Below, in pieces: positions 45,420 to 54,353 of a DNA stretch of 64,000 nucleotides. The stretch covers positions 1,119,001 through 1,183,000 of the forward strand of contig NC_011989.1 in the NCBI RefSeq assembly GCF_000016285.1, read 5' to 3'. The stretch is from Allorhizobium ampelinum S4. Its GTDB lineage: Bacteria > Pseudomonadota > Alphaproteobacteria > Rhizobiales > Rhizobiaceae. Every line of letters begins with the position of its first letter. Position 1 is the stretch's first letter. Under the pieces are notes generated by a model. That model was given only the letters and a program-made list of their open reading frames with translations, did not search any database and had not been told where the DNA came from. Both the position numbers and the translations under genes were made by a program.

Positions 45420-48400
45420 CTATTCAGCCGCCATGGCTGGTTTGGATGGCCCATCTTCGCTGTTTGCCGCGTGGTGACCCTTGTCGCGGCGAACGAGCCG
45501 GGTCAGGAATTTGCCGAACCGGTCCATTTCCACGAAGATGACAGGTGTGATGAACAGTGTGAGCAATTGTGAGACGATCAGGCCGCCGACAACGGCGATC
45601 CCGAGCGGCTGGCGGAGTTCGGAACTGGCGCCATGGCCAAGCGCAATGGGCAGTGCTCCGAGAAGCGCGCAGAAGGTGGTCATCATGATCGGCCGGAAAC
45701 GCCGCACACAGGCCTCGTGAATGGCCTTTGCCGGTGTCTCGCCATGCTCGCGGATCAATTCCACCGCCACGTCGATCATCATGATCGCATTTTTCTTGAC
45801 GATGCCGATCAGCATCAGCAGGCCGATCAGTGCGATGACCGACATGTCGAAATTCAGCAGTTTCAAGGCCAGAAGCGCCCCGAAAGCCGCCGCTGGCAGG
45901 CCGGAGAGAATGGTGAGCGGATGGATGAAGCTCTCATACAACACGCCCAGCACCACATAGATCGTCAGCACGGCAGCCAGGATCAGCAGGCCGGTATTGC
46001 TTTGCGACTGCTGGAAAATCGCCGCCGTACCGCCATAGGAGGTGAAGACGTCATTGGGCACGCCAATCTCGGTCTTGATCTGATCGATCCGGGCGGTAGC
46101 GTCGCTCAGCGATATGCCGTCGGGCAGGTTAAACGACACTGTGGTCGAGACCAGCTGGCCGGTCTGGTTGACAGTGACAGGCGCGTTATGACGCTTGACG
46201 GTGGCGAAGTTTGACAGCGGCACCAGCGTTCCCGTGGAAGAAGACCGCACCAGGATATCGCGCAGGAACTCGTCGTCCCATGGCTTGTTCCTGTCGAACT
46301 CGACGATGACATCGTAGCTGTCGCCGGTCGACTGAATCTGGGCAGCATTATAACCGCTGAACGCCATTTCCAGGGTCTTGCGAAGCTGGTCGTTGGTAAT
46401 GCCGAAAGCAGCGGCCTTGCCATTGTCGATGTTGATATCGGCAGCAATGGCATTGTTCTGCGCATCGCTGGTCACATCGGTAAACAACGGATCCTGGCGC
46501 ATAGCGGCCTGGATCTTCGATGACCATTCATCGGTTGCTGTCGTGCTCAGTGCCTGGACGACGAGCTGATACTGGCTGGCGGTGCTGCGGCCACCGAAAC
46601 GCAGATTCTGCTGTGGTGTGATATAGCTACGGATACCGGCGATCTTGGACAGCTTCTGTCGCATCTCGTTGAGGGTTTGAGCGAGAGGCGGACGGTCGTC
46701 CTTCGGTTTCAGCTGGACGAAGATCGTACCGTTGTTGAGCGGGCTGCGGCTTGAGCCACCGACGATGGAGGTGACATGATCGACAGCCGGATTGGTCTTT
46801 AATTCGTCGGCGACCTTTTGCTGAAGATCGCGCATGGCCGCATAGGAAATATCCTCACGGGCCTGGGTGCTGACCGTCAGCCGGCCAATATCTTCCTGTG
46901 GGAAGAAGCTGGATGGCAGCGTGTGGAACAGCCAGCCGGAGCCTGCGATGGAGGCCACAAAGACCATCATCACCACAAAACGGTGGTTGAGACACCAGCG
47001 GACAGACTTGTCATAGCCGCTCTGCGTCTTGGCAAAACCGGCGTCGAACCAGCGCACGATCAGCGGTGGGCGGCTGCTGTGGGAGGAAATGCGGGCTGCC
47101 AGCATTGGCGTGACCGTCAGGGACACCAGGGCGGAAGACAGAATGGCCATGGTGACGACCATGCCGAACTCATTGAACAAGCGTCCGACAACACCACCCA
47201 TCAACAGGATAGGAATGAATACCGCCACCAGTGAGATCGACATGGAAATAATCGTGTAGCTGACCTCGCCGGCGCCTTTAAGGGCGGCCTGAAGCGGCGG
47301 CATGCCTTCTTCGACATGGCGCAGGATATTTTCCAGCATGACGATGGCGTCATCCACCACCAGACCCACCGCCAGCGTCAGGCCGAGCAGTGAGATATTG
47401 TCAATACTGTAGCCAAGCACGTACATGCCGCCAAAGGTTGCAATCAGCGAAAGCGGCACGGCAAGACCGGGAATAAGGGTCGCGGTCAGATGGCCGGTGA
47501 ACAGATAGATGACCAGGATGACAAGGGCGATGGTGAGGAACAACGTGAACTGAACGTCATGGATCGCCTCGCGGATCGAGTTTGACGAATCGTTCATCAC
47601 ATTGATCTTCAACGAAGGCGGCAGCTGCTTTTGCAGGGCAGGCAGCTTTGCCATGATCTCGTCGACCACTTCGACGGTATTGGCGTCCGGCTGTCGCTGA
47701 ATGGCGAGGATGATCGCCTGTTTGCCATCGAACCAACTGCCCGCGTCGAGATTGTCGACACTGTCGCGCACATTGGCGACATCGGAAAGGTGGATTGGGG
47801 CGCCATTGCTGGTGGAGATCACCAGTGACTTGAATTCCTCGGCATTGGTGCGCTGAGTATTGGCATTGATGGTCAGCGACTGATTTGCCATCTGCAAGGT
47901 GCCGATTGGCACCTGGCTATTGGCATCGGCAATCGCCGAGGTCAGCGTGTCGACGCCAAGCCCGCGCGCTTGCAGCTTGGCGGGATCGACACCGATCCGC
48001 ACCGCGTAGGTCTGCGAACCATAGATACTGACCTGCGCCACGCCGTTCAGTGTCGACAGCAGCGGGGAAATGATATTTTCCGCAATCGAATCCACCTGAC
48101 TGCGCGGCATCTCATCGCTGTTGATGGCCAGGAGCAGCACCGGCGAGTCGGCTGGATTGGTCTTGCGATAGCTCGGATCCGACGTCATGTTGCTGGGCAA
48201 CTGACGGCTGGCGCGGGAAATTGCCGCCTGAACGTCAGCGGCGGCGGCATCGATATCACGGTTCAGGTCGAACTGGAGAACGACGGAGGAATTGCCCAGC
48301 GAGTTGGTCGCGCTGATTTCGCTGATCCCAGGGATGGTCTCGAACTGCTTGATCAGCGGGGTGGAAACCGACGTCGCCATGGTTTCCGGCGAGGCGCCTG

Positions 48401-48551
48401 ACAGGGTCGCCGTCACGTTGATGGTGGGAAAGTCCACCTTGGGCAGAGCGGCCACCGGCAAAAGCCGATAACCGGCCAATCCAGCCAGGACCAGGCCGAT
48501 GGCAAGCAGAATGGTGGCAACAGGCCGATTGATGCAAAAAGCAGGGATCAT
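45420..48551 (-). CDS. RND multidrug efflux permease (MdtB/MdtC-like)
   Basis: A 1043-aa HAE1-family RND pump: 12 membrane helices in two halves, two large periplasmic loops, and the TM4 proton-relay motif VGLVVDDAIVMLENI with paired Asp near residue 405. It starts with the usual IPAFCINRPVATILLAIG and has LPKVDFPTINVTATLSGASPE. It exports drugs or bile-salt-like compounds across the inner membrane, coupled to protons. ATG 48551 overlaps the adaptor gene's TGA. No tolC or oprM gene lies in the operon, so a genome-wide TolC is assumed. Confidence 0.95.
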   Translation of the reverse strand: MIPAFCINRPVATILLAIGLVLAGLAGYRLLPVAALPKVDFPTINVTATLSGASPETMATSVSTPLIKQFETIPGISEISATNSLGNSSVVLQFDLNRDIDAAAADVQAAISRASRQLPSNMTSDPSYRKTNPADSPVLLLAINSDEMPRSQVDSIAENIISPLLSTLNGVAQVSIYGSQTYAVRIGVDPAKLQARGLGVDTLTSAIADANSQVPIGTLQMANQSLTINANTQRTNAEEFKSLVISTSNGAPIHLSDVANVRDSVDNLDAGSWFDGKQAIILAIQRQPDANTVEVVDEIMAKLPALQKQLPPSLKINVMNDSSNSIREAIHDVQFTLFLTIALVILVIYLFTGHLTATLIPGLAVPLSLIATFGGMYVLGYSIDNISLLGLTLAVGLVVDDAIVMLENILRHVEEGMPPLQAALKGAGEVSYTIISMSISLVAVFIPILLMGGVVGRLFNEFGMVVTMAILSSALVSLTVTPMLAARISSHSSRPPLIVRWFDAGFAKTQSGYDKSVRWCLNHRFVVMMVFVASIAGSGWLFHTLPSSFFPQEDIGRLTVSTQAREDISYAAMRDLQQKVADELKTNPAVDHVTSIVGGSSRSPLNNGTIFVQLKPKDDRPPLAQTLNEMRQKLSKIAGIRSYITPQQNLRFGGRSTASQYQLVVQALSTTATDEWSSKIQAAMRQDPLFTDVTSDAQNNAIAADINIDNGKAAAFGITNDQLRKTLEMAFSGYNAAQIQSTGDSYDVIVEFDRNKPWDDEFLRDILVRSSSTGTLVPLSNFATVKRHNAPVTVNQTGQLVSTTVSFNLPDGISLSDATARIDQIKTEIGVPNDVFTSYGGTAAIFQQSQSNTGLLILAAVLTIYVVLGVLYESFIHPLTILSGLPAAAFGALLALKLLNFDMSVIALIGLLMLIGIVKKNAIMMIDVAVELIREHGETPAKAIHEACVRRFRPIMMTTFCALLGALPIALGHGASSELRQPLGIAVVGGLIVSQLLTLFITPVIFVEMDRFGKFLTRLVRRDKGHHAANSEDGPSKPAMAAE

Positions 48552-49855
48552 CGGGTGATATCCTTCGGCTCGTTTTCAGCCACTTTCTGGCCGGCAAACT
48601 GTTCCAGAACAGTCTGGCCGTCGGCAAGCTGCACCTGGCCTTCGACCACGACGTGATCGCCTTCCTTGAGACCCGAGGCAATCGCCGTCATGTCGCCATT
48701 GGCACGCAGGACGGAAACCTTGGTCGCCTTGACCTTGCTATCGCCATTGACCGTATAGACAAAGAAGCCTTCAGCGCCGGGGCGAACCGCGACAGTTGGC
48801 ACGAGGATGTTACGGTCTTCGGTCTGGAAGCGAACAGTAACATTGGCGCTCTGTCCGGGCCAAAGAATGCCCTTGTCGTTTTGAAACTCTGCCTTGACGA
48901 GAATAGTCCCCGAGGAGGTGTCCACGCTATTGTCGAAGAAGGACAGCTTGCCTTGAACCGGCACGCCGCCGGTCGAGGCTGGATCGACATCGACCACAAC
49001 ATCCTTGCCGGCAAACGCCTGATGCAATTGCGGCAGGTAGCGTTCCGCCATCTGGAACTTCACATAGATCGGGTTGTAACGGGTGATGCTGACGATAGCG
49101 GTTCCGGCGCTGACATAGGCGCCGATGCTGAGCTGGATACTTCCGAGCCGGCCATCGAAGGGTGCCCGGATTTTCATATGCTCCAGGTCGACCATATCGG
49201 AGGCCAGCGTGGCCTTATCGGCATCAACCTTGGCGGCTGCCGAATCTCGCGACGCCTTTGCCTGTTCGTAGGCCTGCTGTGATTGCGCATTTTGCTTGAG
49301 CAAGCTTTCCGCACGCGTCAAGGCAGCCTCGTATTCGGCCAGGCTGGCCTGGTCGGAAACGATATTGGCCTGGTCCTTGTCCACTGTCGCCTTTGCGATC
49401 CGGTCATCCAGCCGGGCAATCAGATCTCCGGCCTTTACTTCCTGTCCGTCCTTGGCGATCACGTCCTGAAGCAGACCGCTCTTGAGGGCCGCCAGTGTCG
49501 TGGTATCCTCGGCTTCGGCCCAGCCAGTCGCCGTGGCATCCATTGGCAGATTGCCCATGCTGACCGCAACGGTCTTGACCGATGCTGGCCCGCCATTGCG
49601 CCGGCCACCACTCTTTCCGTTCCCCTGGCCGCTCCCTTGGCCACTTCCCTGGCCAGCCGGTTTGCCGGCTTCCTGTCCTGCTGGCTGCCCATTGGCTTGG
49701 GCCGTTGCCTGTTCGGTACCCGGTTTGTGGCCCGCCGTCTGGCTGGCTTGGCTCAGAAACGGAACCTTGTCGAGATAAGGAATTTGGTCGCGATATATCC
49801 ACCCGCCGACGGCAAGGATTGCGATGATGCTGGAGGCGGTCCAGAATTTTTTCAT
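48548..49855 (-). CDS. RND periplasmic adaptor (MdtA-like)
   Basis: A 435-aa membrane-fusion protein. N-terminal helix (about 4-20) is a signal anchor. Residues about 45-90 are an unusually long Gly/Gln/Ser-rich linker (for example GQGSGQGSGQGNGKSGG). The hairpin (about 165-240) and lipoyl halves (KSGLLQDVIAKDGQEVKAGDLIARLD and KIRAPFDGRLG) follow, then beta-barrel domains. It bridges the pump to the outer-membrane channel. It is upstream of the permease and overlaps it by 4 bp. The low-complexity linker lengthens the protein relative to MdtA and may be a polymorphic spacer. Confidence 0.93.
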   Translation of the reverse strand: MKKFWTASSIIAILAVGGWIYRDQIPYLDKVPFLSQASQTAGHKPGTEQATAQANGQPAGQEAGKPAGQGSGQGSGQGNGKSGGRRNGGPASVKTVAVSMGNLPMDATATGWAEAEDTTTLAALKSGLLQDVIAKDGQEVKAGDLIARLDDRIAKATVDKDQANIVSDQASLAEYEAALTRAESLLKQNAQSQQAYEQAKASRDSAAAKVDADKATLASDMVDLEHMKIRAPFDGRLGSIQLSIGAYVSAGTAIVSITRYNPIYVKFQMAERYLPQLHQAFAGKDVVVDVDPASTGGVPVQGKLSFFDNSVDTSSGTILVKAEFQNDKGILWPGQSANVTVRFQTEDRNILVPTVAVRPGAEGFFVYTVNGDSKVKATKVSVLRANGDMTAIASGLKEGDHVVVEGQVQLADGQTVLEQFAGQKVAENEPKDITR

Positions 49856-49988
49856 GTGTCAGGGCCTGATAAAGCTTGAGCTGGTCGTTCATCCTATCAT
49901 TATTGAATTAATGCACCGCGAAAATAACAGTGAAGCACACTATCGATCAACTCGCGGTGAGTTATCCTTAAATTCTTGTAATAAACTT

Positions 49989-50026
49989 GTATTTAGTGAC
50001 AGTAACATTCGTTCGTCACTAAATAC
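49989..50026. promoter_or_regulatory. Long inverted repeat upstream of RND operon
   Basis: A perfect 12-bp inverted repeat GTATTTAGTGAC / GTCACTAAATAC has a 14-base centre. It lies 20 bases past the SDR stop and about 135 bases before the adaptor start, in an AT-richer gap. It can be a repressor operator of TetR type for the efflux operon or a terminator for the SDR gene. The wide AT-rich spacing favours an operator. Confidence 0.5.
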
Positions 50027-50045
50027 GGCGGTTGGGCTACTGTGT

Positions 50046-50831
50046 TCAAAGAGATTTGGCGGCGCCGCCATCGACCCGCAGCATTGTGCCGGTGATGTAT
50101 GCGGCAGGGACCGAGCAGAGAAAAGCACCTGCGGCGGCAAATTCTTCCACCTTGCCAAGCCGTCCTATCGGGATGGTTTTGATCGAGCTTTCGCGAACCT
50201 CTTCCAGCGTTTTACCTTGGCGTTTGGCATTGGCGCCGTCCAGTTCATCAATCCGGTCGGTATGGATCCTTCCGGGCAGGAGAAGATTGGCGGTGATGCC
50301 GAAGGAGGCTATTTCGGAAGACAGCGTCTTGTTCCAGCCGACCAACGCGCCGCGCAACGTGTTGGAGAGTGCCAGATTGGCGATTGGCTCAATCACGCCA
50401 GACGAAGCAACGGTGAGAATCCGTCCGAAGCCCTGCGCCTTCATCTGGGGAACCAGCGCGTTGGTCAGCGTAATGATCCGCACCACCATGGACTGAAAAA
50501 AGGTGTGGAGCTTTTCATCGTCCATGTCTTCCACGGTGCCGGGTGTCGGCCCGCCGGTATTGTTGACGAGGATATCGATGCCGCCAAGTTTTGTGGCGAT
50601 GGCTTCAACGAGCGTGGCGACAAAGTTAGTATCCGAGAGATCCGCCACTACATAATCCGCCTTGCCGCCAGCCTTGACGATGTCAGCGCAATTGGCCTCG
50701 AGCTTGTCTTTTGTGCGTCCGCAGATCAGCACATGCGCGCCTTCGGCGGCCAGTGCATTGGCGATGCCTTGCCCAAGTCCGCGGGATGCGGCGAGAACAA
50801 CCGCCCGCTTGCCGGAAATGCCAAGATCCAT
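50046..50831 (-). CDS. Atypical short-chain dehydrogenase/reductase
   Basis: A 261-aa SDR with NAD(P) Rossmann features: VVLAASRGLGQGIA (TGxxxGxG variant), VVADLSD and VNNTGGPTPG. The serine before the active site is in VASSG. The canonical catalytic YxxxK is replaced by ALSNTLRGALVGWNK, and the downstream LPGRI is typical of this unusual SDR subgroup. Oxidoreductase activity of the usual kind is therefore doubtful. ATG 50831 with AAGGAAG upstream is the true start; a much longer in-frame extension is antisense shadow of the ETF-QO gene. Confidence 0.85.
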   Translation of the reverse strand: MDLGISGKRAVVLAASRGLGQGIANALAAEGAHVLICGRTKDKLEANCADIVKAGGKADYVVADLSDTNFVATLVEAIATKLGGIDILVNNTGGPTPGTVEDMDDEKLHTFFQSMVVRIITLTNALVPQMKAQGFGRILTVASSGVIEPIANLALSNTLRGALVGWNKTLSSEIASFGITANLLLPGRIHTDRIDELDGANAKRQGKTLEEVRESSIKTIPIGRLGKVEEFAAAGAFLCSVPAAYITGTMLRVDGGAAKSL

Positions 50832-50963
50832 TGTGACTTCCTTTTTGTGAATGACGATGCGATTTTCACGCGAACCTAACAAGCGGGGATGCAAAATCAA
50901 AGGCGTAGAAAGCGATAAGCTTCGGTGATCAAGGATGTCACACATTTCCTGCTCTCCCAGTAA

Positions 50964-50992
50964 TTGACGTGCACGTAAACGGAAGATATTCT
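50964..50992 (+). promoter_or_regulatory. Candidate promoter with dyad spacer for ETF-QO
   Basis: TTGACG (50964-50969) and TATTCT (50987-50992) with a 17-base spacer form a plausible sigma70 promoter about 120 bases before the ETF-QO start. The sequence between contains ACGTGCACGT, and with flanks TTGACGT-GC-ACGTAAA is a near-perfect dyad in the promoter spacer. MerR-family activators bind such positions, and LiuR-type regulators of branched-chain amino-acid breakdown use ACGT-rich dyads. Identification is tentative. The 283-base gap 50832-51114 has no gene. Confidence 0.4.
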
Positions 50993-51114
50993 TGCGCCTC
51001 ATAGCACCCAGCAGGGATTTCACGCCTTGCCCTGTCGCAACCTGGCTCGACAAGCCCGGTTTGATTTGACAAGGAAGAGGTCCATCTGGGGAAAAAGCCG
51101 AGCGGAGAACAACG

Positions 51115-52776
51115 ATGAGCGAACAAGAGCTGCCCGAGCGCGAGAGCATGGAATTTGACGTGGTGATTGTTGGGGCAGGGCCTGCGGGCCTATCGGCTGC
51201 CATTCGCCTCAAGCAGGTCAATCCCGATCTGACGGTTGTCGTGCTGGAAAAGGGTGCGGAAGTCGGCGCCCATATCCTCTCCGGGGCTGTGGTCGATCCG
51301 GTTGGCGTCGATAAGCTTCTCCCGGATTGGCGCAAGGAAGCCGATCATCCGTTCAAGACCGAAGTCACCGCCGACCATTTCCTGTTTCTCGGTCCCGCAG
51401 GCTCCATTCGCCTGCCCAACGCCCTGATGCCGCCGCTGATGAACAATCACGGCAATTACATCGTCTCGCTCGGCAATGTCTGTCGGTGGCTGGCGGGCCA
51501 TGCCGAGGCGCTGGGCGTCGAGATCTACCCGGGCTTTGCCGCCACTGAACTGCTTTATAATCAGGCTGGCGCGGTGATTGGTGTTGCCACCGGTGATATG
51601 GGCATCGAGAAGAACGGCGAACCCGGTTCCAGTTACACGCGCGGCATGGAATTGTTGGGCAAATATGTGCTGATCGGCGAAGGCGTGCGTGGCTCGCTTG
51701 CCAAGCAGTTAATCGCCAAATTCGATCTGTCACGCGAGAGCGATGTGCAGAAATTCGGCCTCGGCATCAAGGAACTGTGGCAGGTCAAGCCTGAGCACCA
51801 TAAGCCCGGCCTGGTCCAGCACTCATTCGGCTGGCCACTGGACATGAAAACCGGTGGCGGCTCCTTCCTCTATCATCTCGAGGATAATCAGGTCGCGGTC
51901 GGCTTTGTCGTGCATCTGAACTACAAGAACCCCTATCTCTATCCCTTCGAGGAGTTCCAGCGCTTCAAGACCCATCCGGCGATCCGTGAAACCTTTGAGG
52001 GTGCTAAACGGATTTCCTATGGAGCGCGGGCGATTACCGAAGGCGGCTATCAGTCGGTGCCGAAATTGTCCTTCCCCGGTGGGGCGCTGCTGGGCTGTTC
52101 GGCGGGCATGGTCAACGTGCCGCGCATCAAGGGCAGCCATAATGCCGTTTTGTCGGGGATGATGGCGGCGGAAAAGATTGCCGAGGCAATTGCGGCGGGT
52201 CGCGCCAATGATGAGCCGGTCGAGATCGAAAACAGCTGGCGCGGCATTGAAATCGGCACGGATTTGCGGCGGGTGCGAAACGTCAAGCCGCTGTGGTCGA
52301 AACTCGGCACGGTGCTGGGCGTGGCGCTGGGTGGGCTGGATATGTGGACCAACCAGCTTCTCGGCTTTTCTGTCTTCGGCACGCTGAAACATGGCAAGAC
52401 CGATGCTGAGAGCCTTGAACCTGCTGCAAAGCATAAGAAGATCGACTATCCCAAGCCGGATGGCGTGCTGACCTTCGACCGCCTGTCCTCGGTGTTTCTG
52501 TCCAACACCAATCACGAGGAAGACCAGCCGGTGCATCTGAAGGTCAAGGACATGGCGCTGCAAAAGTCCTCCGAGCTTGGCGTCTATGCCGGTCCGTCCA
52601 GCCGCTACTGTCCCGCCGGGGTTTATGAATGGGTGGAGAAGGAGGGCGAGCCGAGTTTCGTCATCAACGCCCAGAACTGCGTCCACTGCAAGACCTGCGA
52701 CATCAAGGACCCGAACCAGAACATCACCTGGGTGCCGCCACAAGGAGGCGAAGGACCGGTTTACCCGAACATGTAA
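51115..52776 (+). CDS. Electron-transfer flavoprotein:ubiquinone oxidoreductase
   Basis: A 553-aa membrane-associated flavoprotein that passes electrons from acyl-CoA and amino-acid dehydrogenases, via ETF, to ubiquinone. FAD-binding Rossmann motif VVIVGAGPAGLSAAIRL near residues 14-30. The ubiquinone/FAD domain includes GGGSFLYHLEDNQVAVGFVVHLNYKNP. The C-terminal 4Fe-4S ferredoxin-like domain has cysteines in SRYCPAGVYEW and CVHCKTCDIKDPNQNITWVPP. The last codons (GEGPVYPNM-stop) are repeated four more times in the DNA just after. Likely regulated by the spacer dyad upstream. Full length and intact. Confidence 0.96.
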   Translation: MSEQELPERESMEFDVVIVGAGPAGLSAAIRLKQVNPDLTVVVLEKGAEVGAHILSGAVVDPVGVDKLLPDWRKEADHPFKTEVTADHFLFLGPAGSIRLPNALMPPLMNNHGNYIVSLGNVCRWLAGHAEALGVEIYPGFAATELLYNQAGAVIGVATGDMGIEKNGEPGSSYTRGMELLGKYVLIGEGVRGSLAKQLIAKFDLSRESDVQKFGLGIKELWQVKPEHHKPGLVQHSFGWPLDMKTGGGSFLYHLEDNQVAVGFVVHLNYKNPYLYPFEEFQRFKTHPAIRETFEGAKRISYGARAITEGGYQSVPKLSFPGGALLGCSAGMVNVPRIKGSHNAVLSGMMAAEKIAEAIAAGRANDEPVEIENSWRGIEIGTDLRRVRNVKPLWSKLGTVLGVALGGLDMWTNQLLGFSVFGTLKHGKTDAESLEPAAKHKKIDYPKPDGVLTFDRLSSVFLSNTNHEEDQPVHLKVKDMALQKSSELGVYAGPSSRYCPAGVYEWVEKEGEPSFVINAQNCVHCKTCDIKDPNQNITWVPPQGGEGPVYPNM

Positions 52777-53095
52777 TGTTCGGGTAGGGCGGTCCGCACG
52801 GACCTCCGTCAAGGGGAGCGGCGAAGGACCGGTTTATCCGAACATGTAATGTTCGGGTAAGGCGGTCCGCACGGACCTCCGTCAAGGGGAGCGGCGAAGG
52901 ACCGGTTTATCCGAACATGTAATGTTCGGGTAGGGCGGTCCGCACGGACCTCCGTCAAGGGGAGCGGCGAAGGGCCGGTTTATCCGAACATGTAATGTTC
53001 GGGTAGGGCGGTCCGCACGGACCTCCGTCAAGGGGAGCGGCGAAGGGCCGGTTTATCCGAACATGGAATGTTCGGGTGAGGTGGTTCGCACGTCC
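52747..53095. repeat. 73-bp tandem repeat array copying the ETF-QO 3' end
   Basis: Five head-to-tail copies start at 52747, 52820, 52893, 52966 and 53039, each 73 bp (the last degenerate and cut at about 53095). Copy 1 is the gene's own final codons plus trailer. Each unit contains a stop-codon hairpin CCGAACAT-GTA-ATGTTCGG, a second hairpin GGTCCG-CA-CGGACC and CTCCGTCAAGGGGAGC. Copies 1-4 differ at only a few bases (for example g/a, c/t). Because 73 is not a multiple of 3, the copies do not form one long frame. The array forms most of the gene-free stretch 52777-53246. Probable role: tandem transcription terminators or mRNA 3' stabilisers that expanded by slippage or unequal crossing-over. 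Confidence 0.95.
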
Positions 53096-53194
53096 TTACT
53101 GCCTGCATAAGGCCGTTGGTTGGATATTTTTGTCAACCGTACCGGTTTGCACTTGAAATGCCTTGCGAAAGCTGGTGATCGTCTATACGAAACA

Positions 53195-53223
53195 TCAATA
53201 GGTCAGCAATATTGACCTATTGA
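53195..53223. promoter_or_regulatory. Perfect 11-bp inverted repeat at ilvE leader
   Basis: TCAATAGGTCA-N7-TGACCTATTGA lies 23-51 bases before the ilvE start and ends just before its GAGGAG ribosome site (53231-53236). Such a long symmetrical site at a ribosome-site distance is ideal for a dimeric repressor. A stem on the mRNA just upstream of the ribosome site is an alternative. No regulator gene is adjacent. Confidence 0.55.
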
Positions 53224-53246
53224 CTGATTTGAGGAGATCACCTGTC

Positions 53247-54350
53247 ATGTCTGCCGCAACTGCAAAGCCGGAATTCATCGTCAAGCCGAACGCAAACCCT
53301 ATGCCGGAAGCAGAGCGCCTTGAGGCGTTCCAGAGCCTGGGCTTTGGTACGCTGTTCAGCGACCATATGGCGGTGATTCAGTGGAATGTGGTGAAGGGCT
53401 GGCATTCGGCGGAGATTACCGCGCGCGGGCCATTTGCCATCGATCCGGCAGCCGCGGTGCTGCATTACGCCCAGGAAATTTTTGAGGGCATGAAGGCGTA
53501 TCGGACGGCGGAAGGTCGTGTCGTGCTGTTTCGCCCGGACGAAAATGCCCGCCGTTTCAACGAGTCTGCACGGCGCATGGCGATGCCGGAAATTCCTGAG
53601 GAGCTGTTTCTCGAAGCCATCGATAAATTGGTCAAGGCCGATGCGAAGTGGATTCCAGACGGTGAGGGCAGCCTCTACCTGCGGCCTTTCATGTTTGCCA
53701 GCGAAGCTTTTCTGGGTGTGCGCCCGGCGCGCGATTATATTTTCTGCGTCATCGCCTCGCCGGTCGGCCCCTATTTCAAGGGCGGCGCCAAGGCGGTGAA
53801 GATCTGGGTTTCGGAAAACTACACCCGCGCAGCCCCCGGCGGCACGGGTGCCGCCAAATGCGGCGGCAATTATGCGGCAAGCCTGATTGCCCAGCAGGAA
53901 GCGGTTGAGCATGGCTGCGATCAGGTGGCCTTCCTGGATGCCGCCGAGCATAAATGGCTGGAAGAGCTGGGCGGCATGAACGTGTTTTTCGTCATGGACG
54001 ATGGTTCGCTGGTGACGCCGCCTCTAGGCGGCACCATCCTGCCGGGCATTACCCGTAATTCGTTGATCTCGCTCATCAAAGACCAAGGCATGAAAGTGCA
54101 TGAACGCCCGTATTCTTTCGAGGAATGGCAGGCGGATGCCAAAAGCGGCAAGCTGAAAGAAGCCTTCGCCTGCGGCACGGCCGCTGTGGTGGCTGGCATC
54201 GGCGAGGTCAAATTCACCGATGGTGGCTTTGTGATCGGCAATGGCGAAACCGGGCCAGCCACCCTGAAAATCCGCGAGCAACTGGTCAATATCCAGCGCG
54301 GCAAGAGCAATGACCCGCATGGCTGGGTCCGCCGGATCGAAGGCGTCTGA
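53247..54350 (+). CDS. ilvE: Branched-chain amino-acid aminotransferase
   Basis: A 367-aa class-IV PLP aminotransferase that interconverts leucine, isoleucine and valine with their keto acids. Motifs: AQEIFEGMKAYR (about 75-86), EGSLYLRPFMFASEAFLGVRPA, then the PLP-lysine region AAKCGGNYAASLIAQQEA and GGMNVFFV near the C-terminal half. Start ATG 53247 follows GAGGAG. Upstream codons are not part of the family. It lies after the tandem repeats and ends in a good terminator. ETF-QO upstream takes electrons from the breakdown of the same amino acids, though the array and a new regulatory site separate them. Confidence 0.94.
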   Translation: MSAATAKPEFIVKPNANPMPEAERLEAFQSLGFGTLFSDHMAVIQWNVVKGWHSAEITARGPFAIDPAAAVLHYAQEIFEGMKAYRTAEGRVVLFRPDENARRFNESARRMAMPEIPEELFLEAIDKLVKADAKWIPDGEGSLYLRPFMFASEAFLGVRPARDYIFCVIASPVGPYFKGGAKAVKIWVSENYTRAAPGGTGAAKCGGNYAASLIAQQEAVEHGCDQVAFLDAAEHKWLEELGGMNVFFVMDDGSLVTPPLGGTILPGITRNSLISLIKDQGMKVHERPYSFEEWQADAKSGKLKEAFACGTAAVVAGIGEVKFTDGGFVIGNGETGPATLKIREQLVNIQRGKSNDPHGWVRRIEGV

Positions 54351-54353
54351 TAC

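Noticed and set aside
52747..53095. CRISPR array interpretation of the 73-bp repeats
   Set aside because: The units are contiguous and near-identical without spacers, and unit 1 is the end of a gene.
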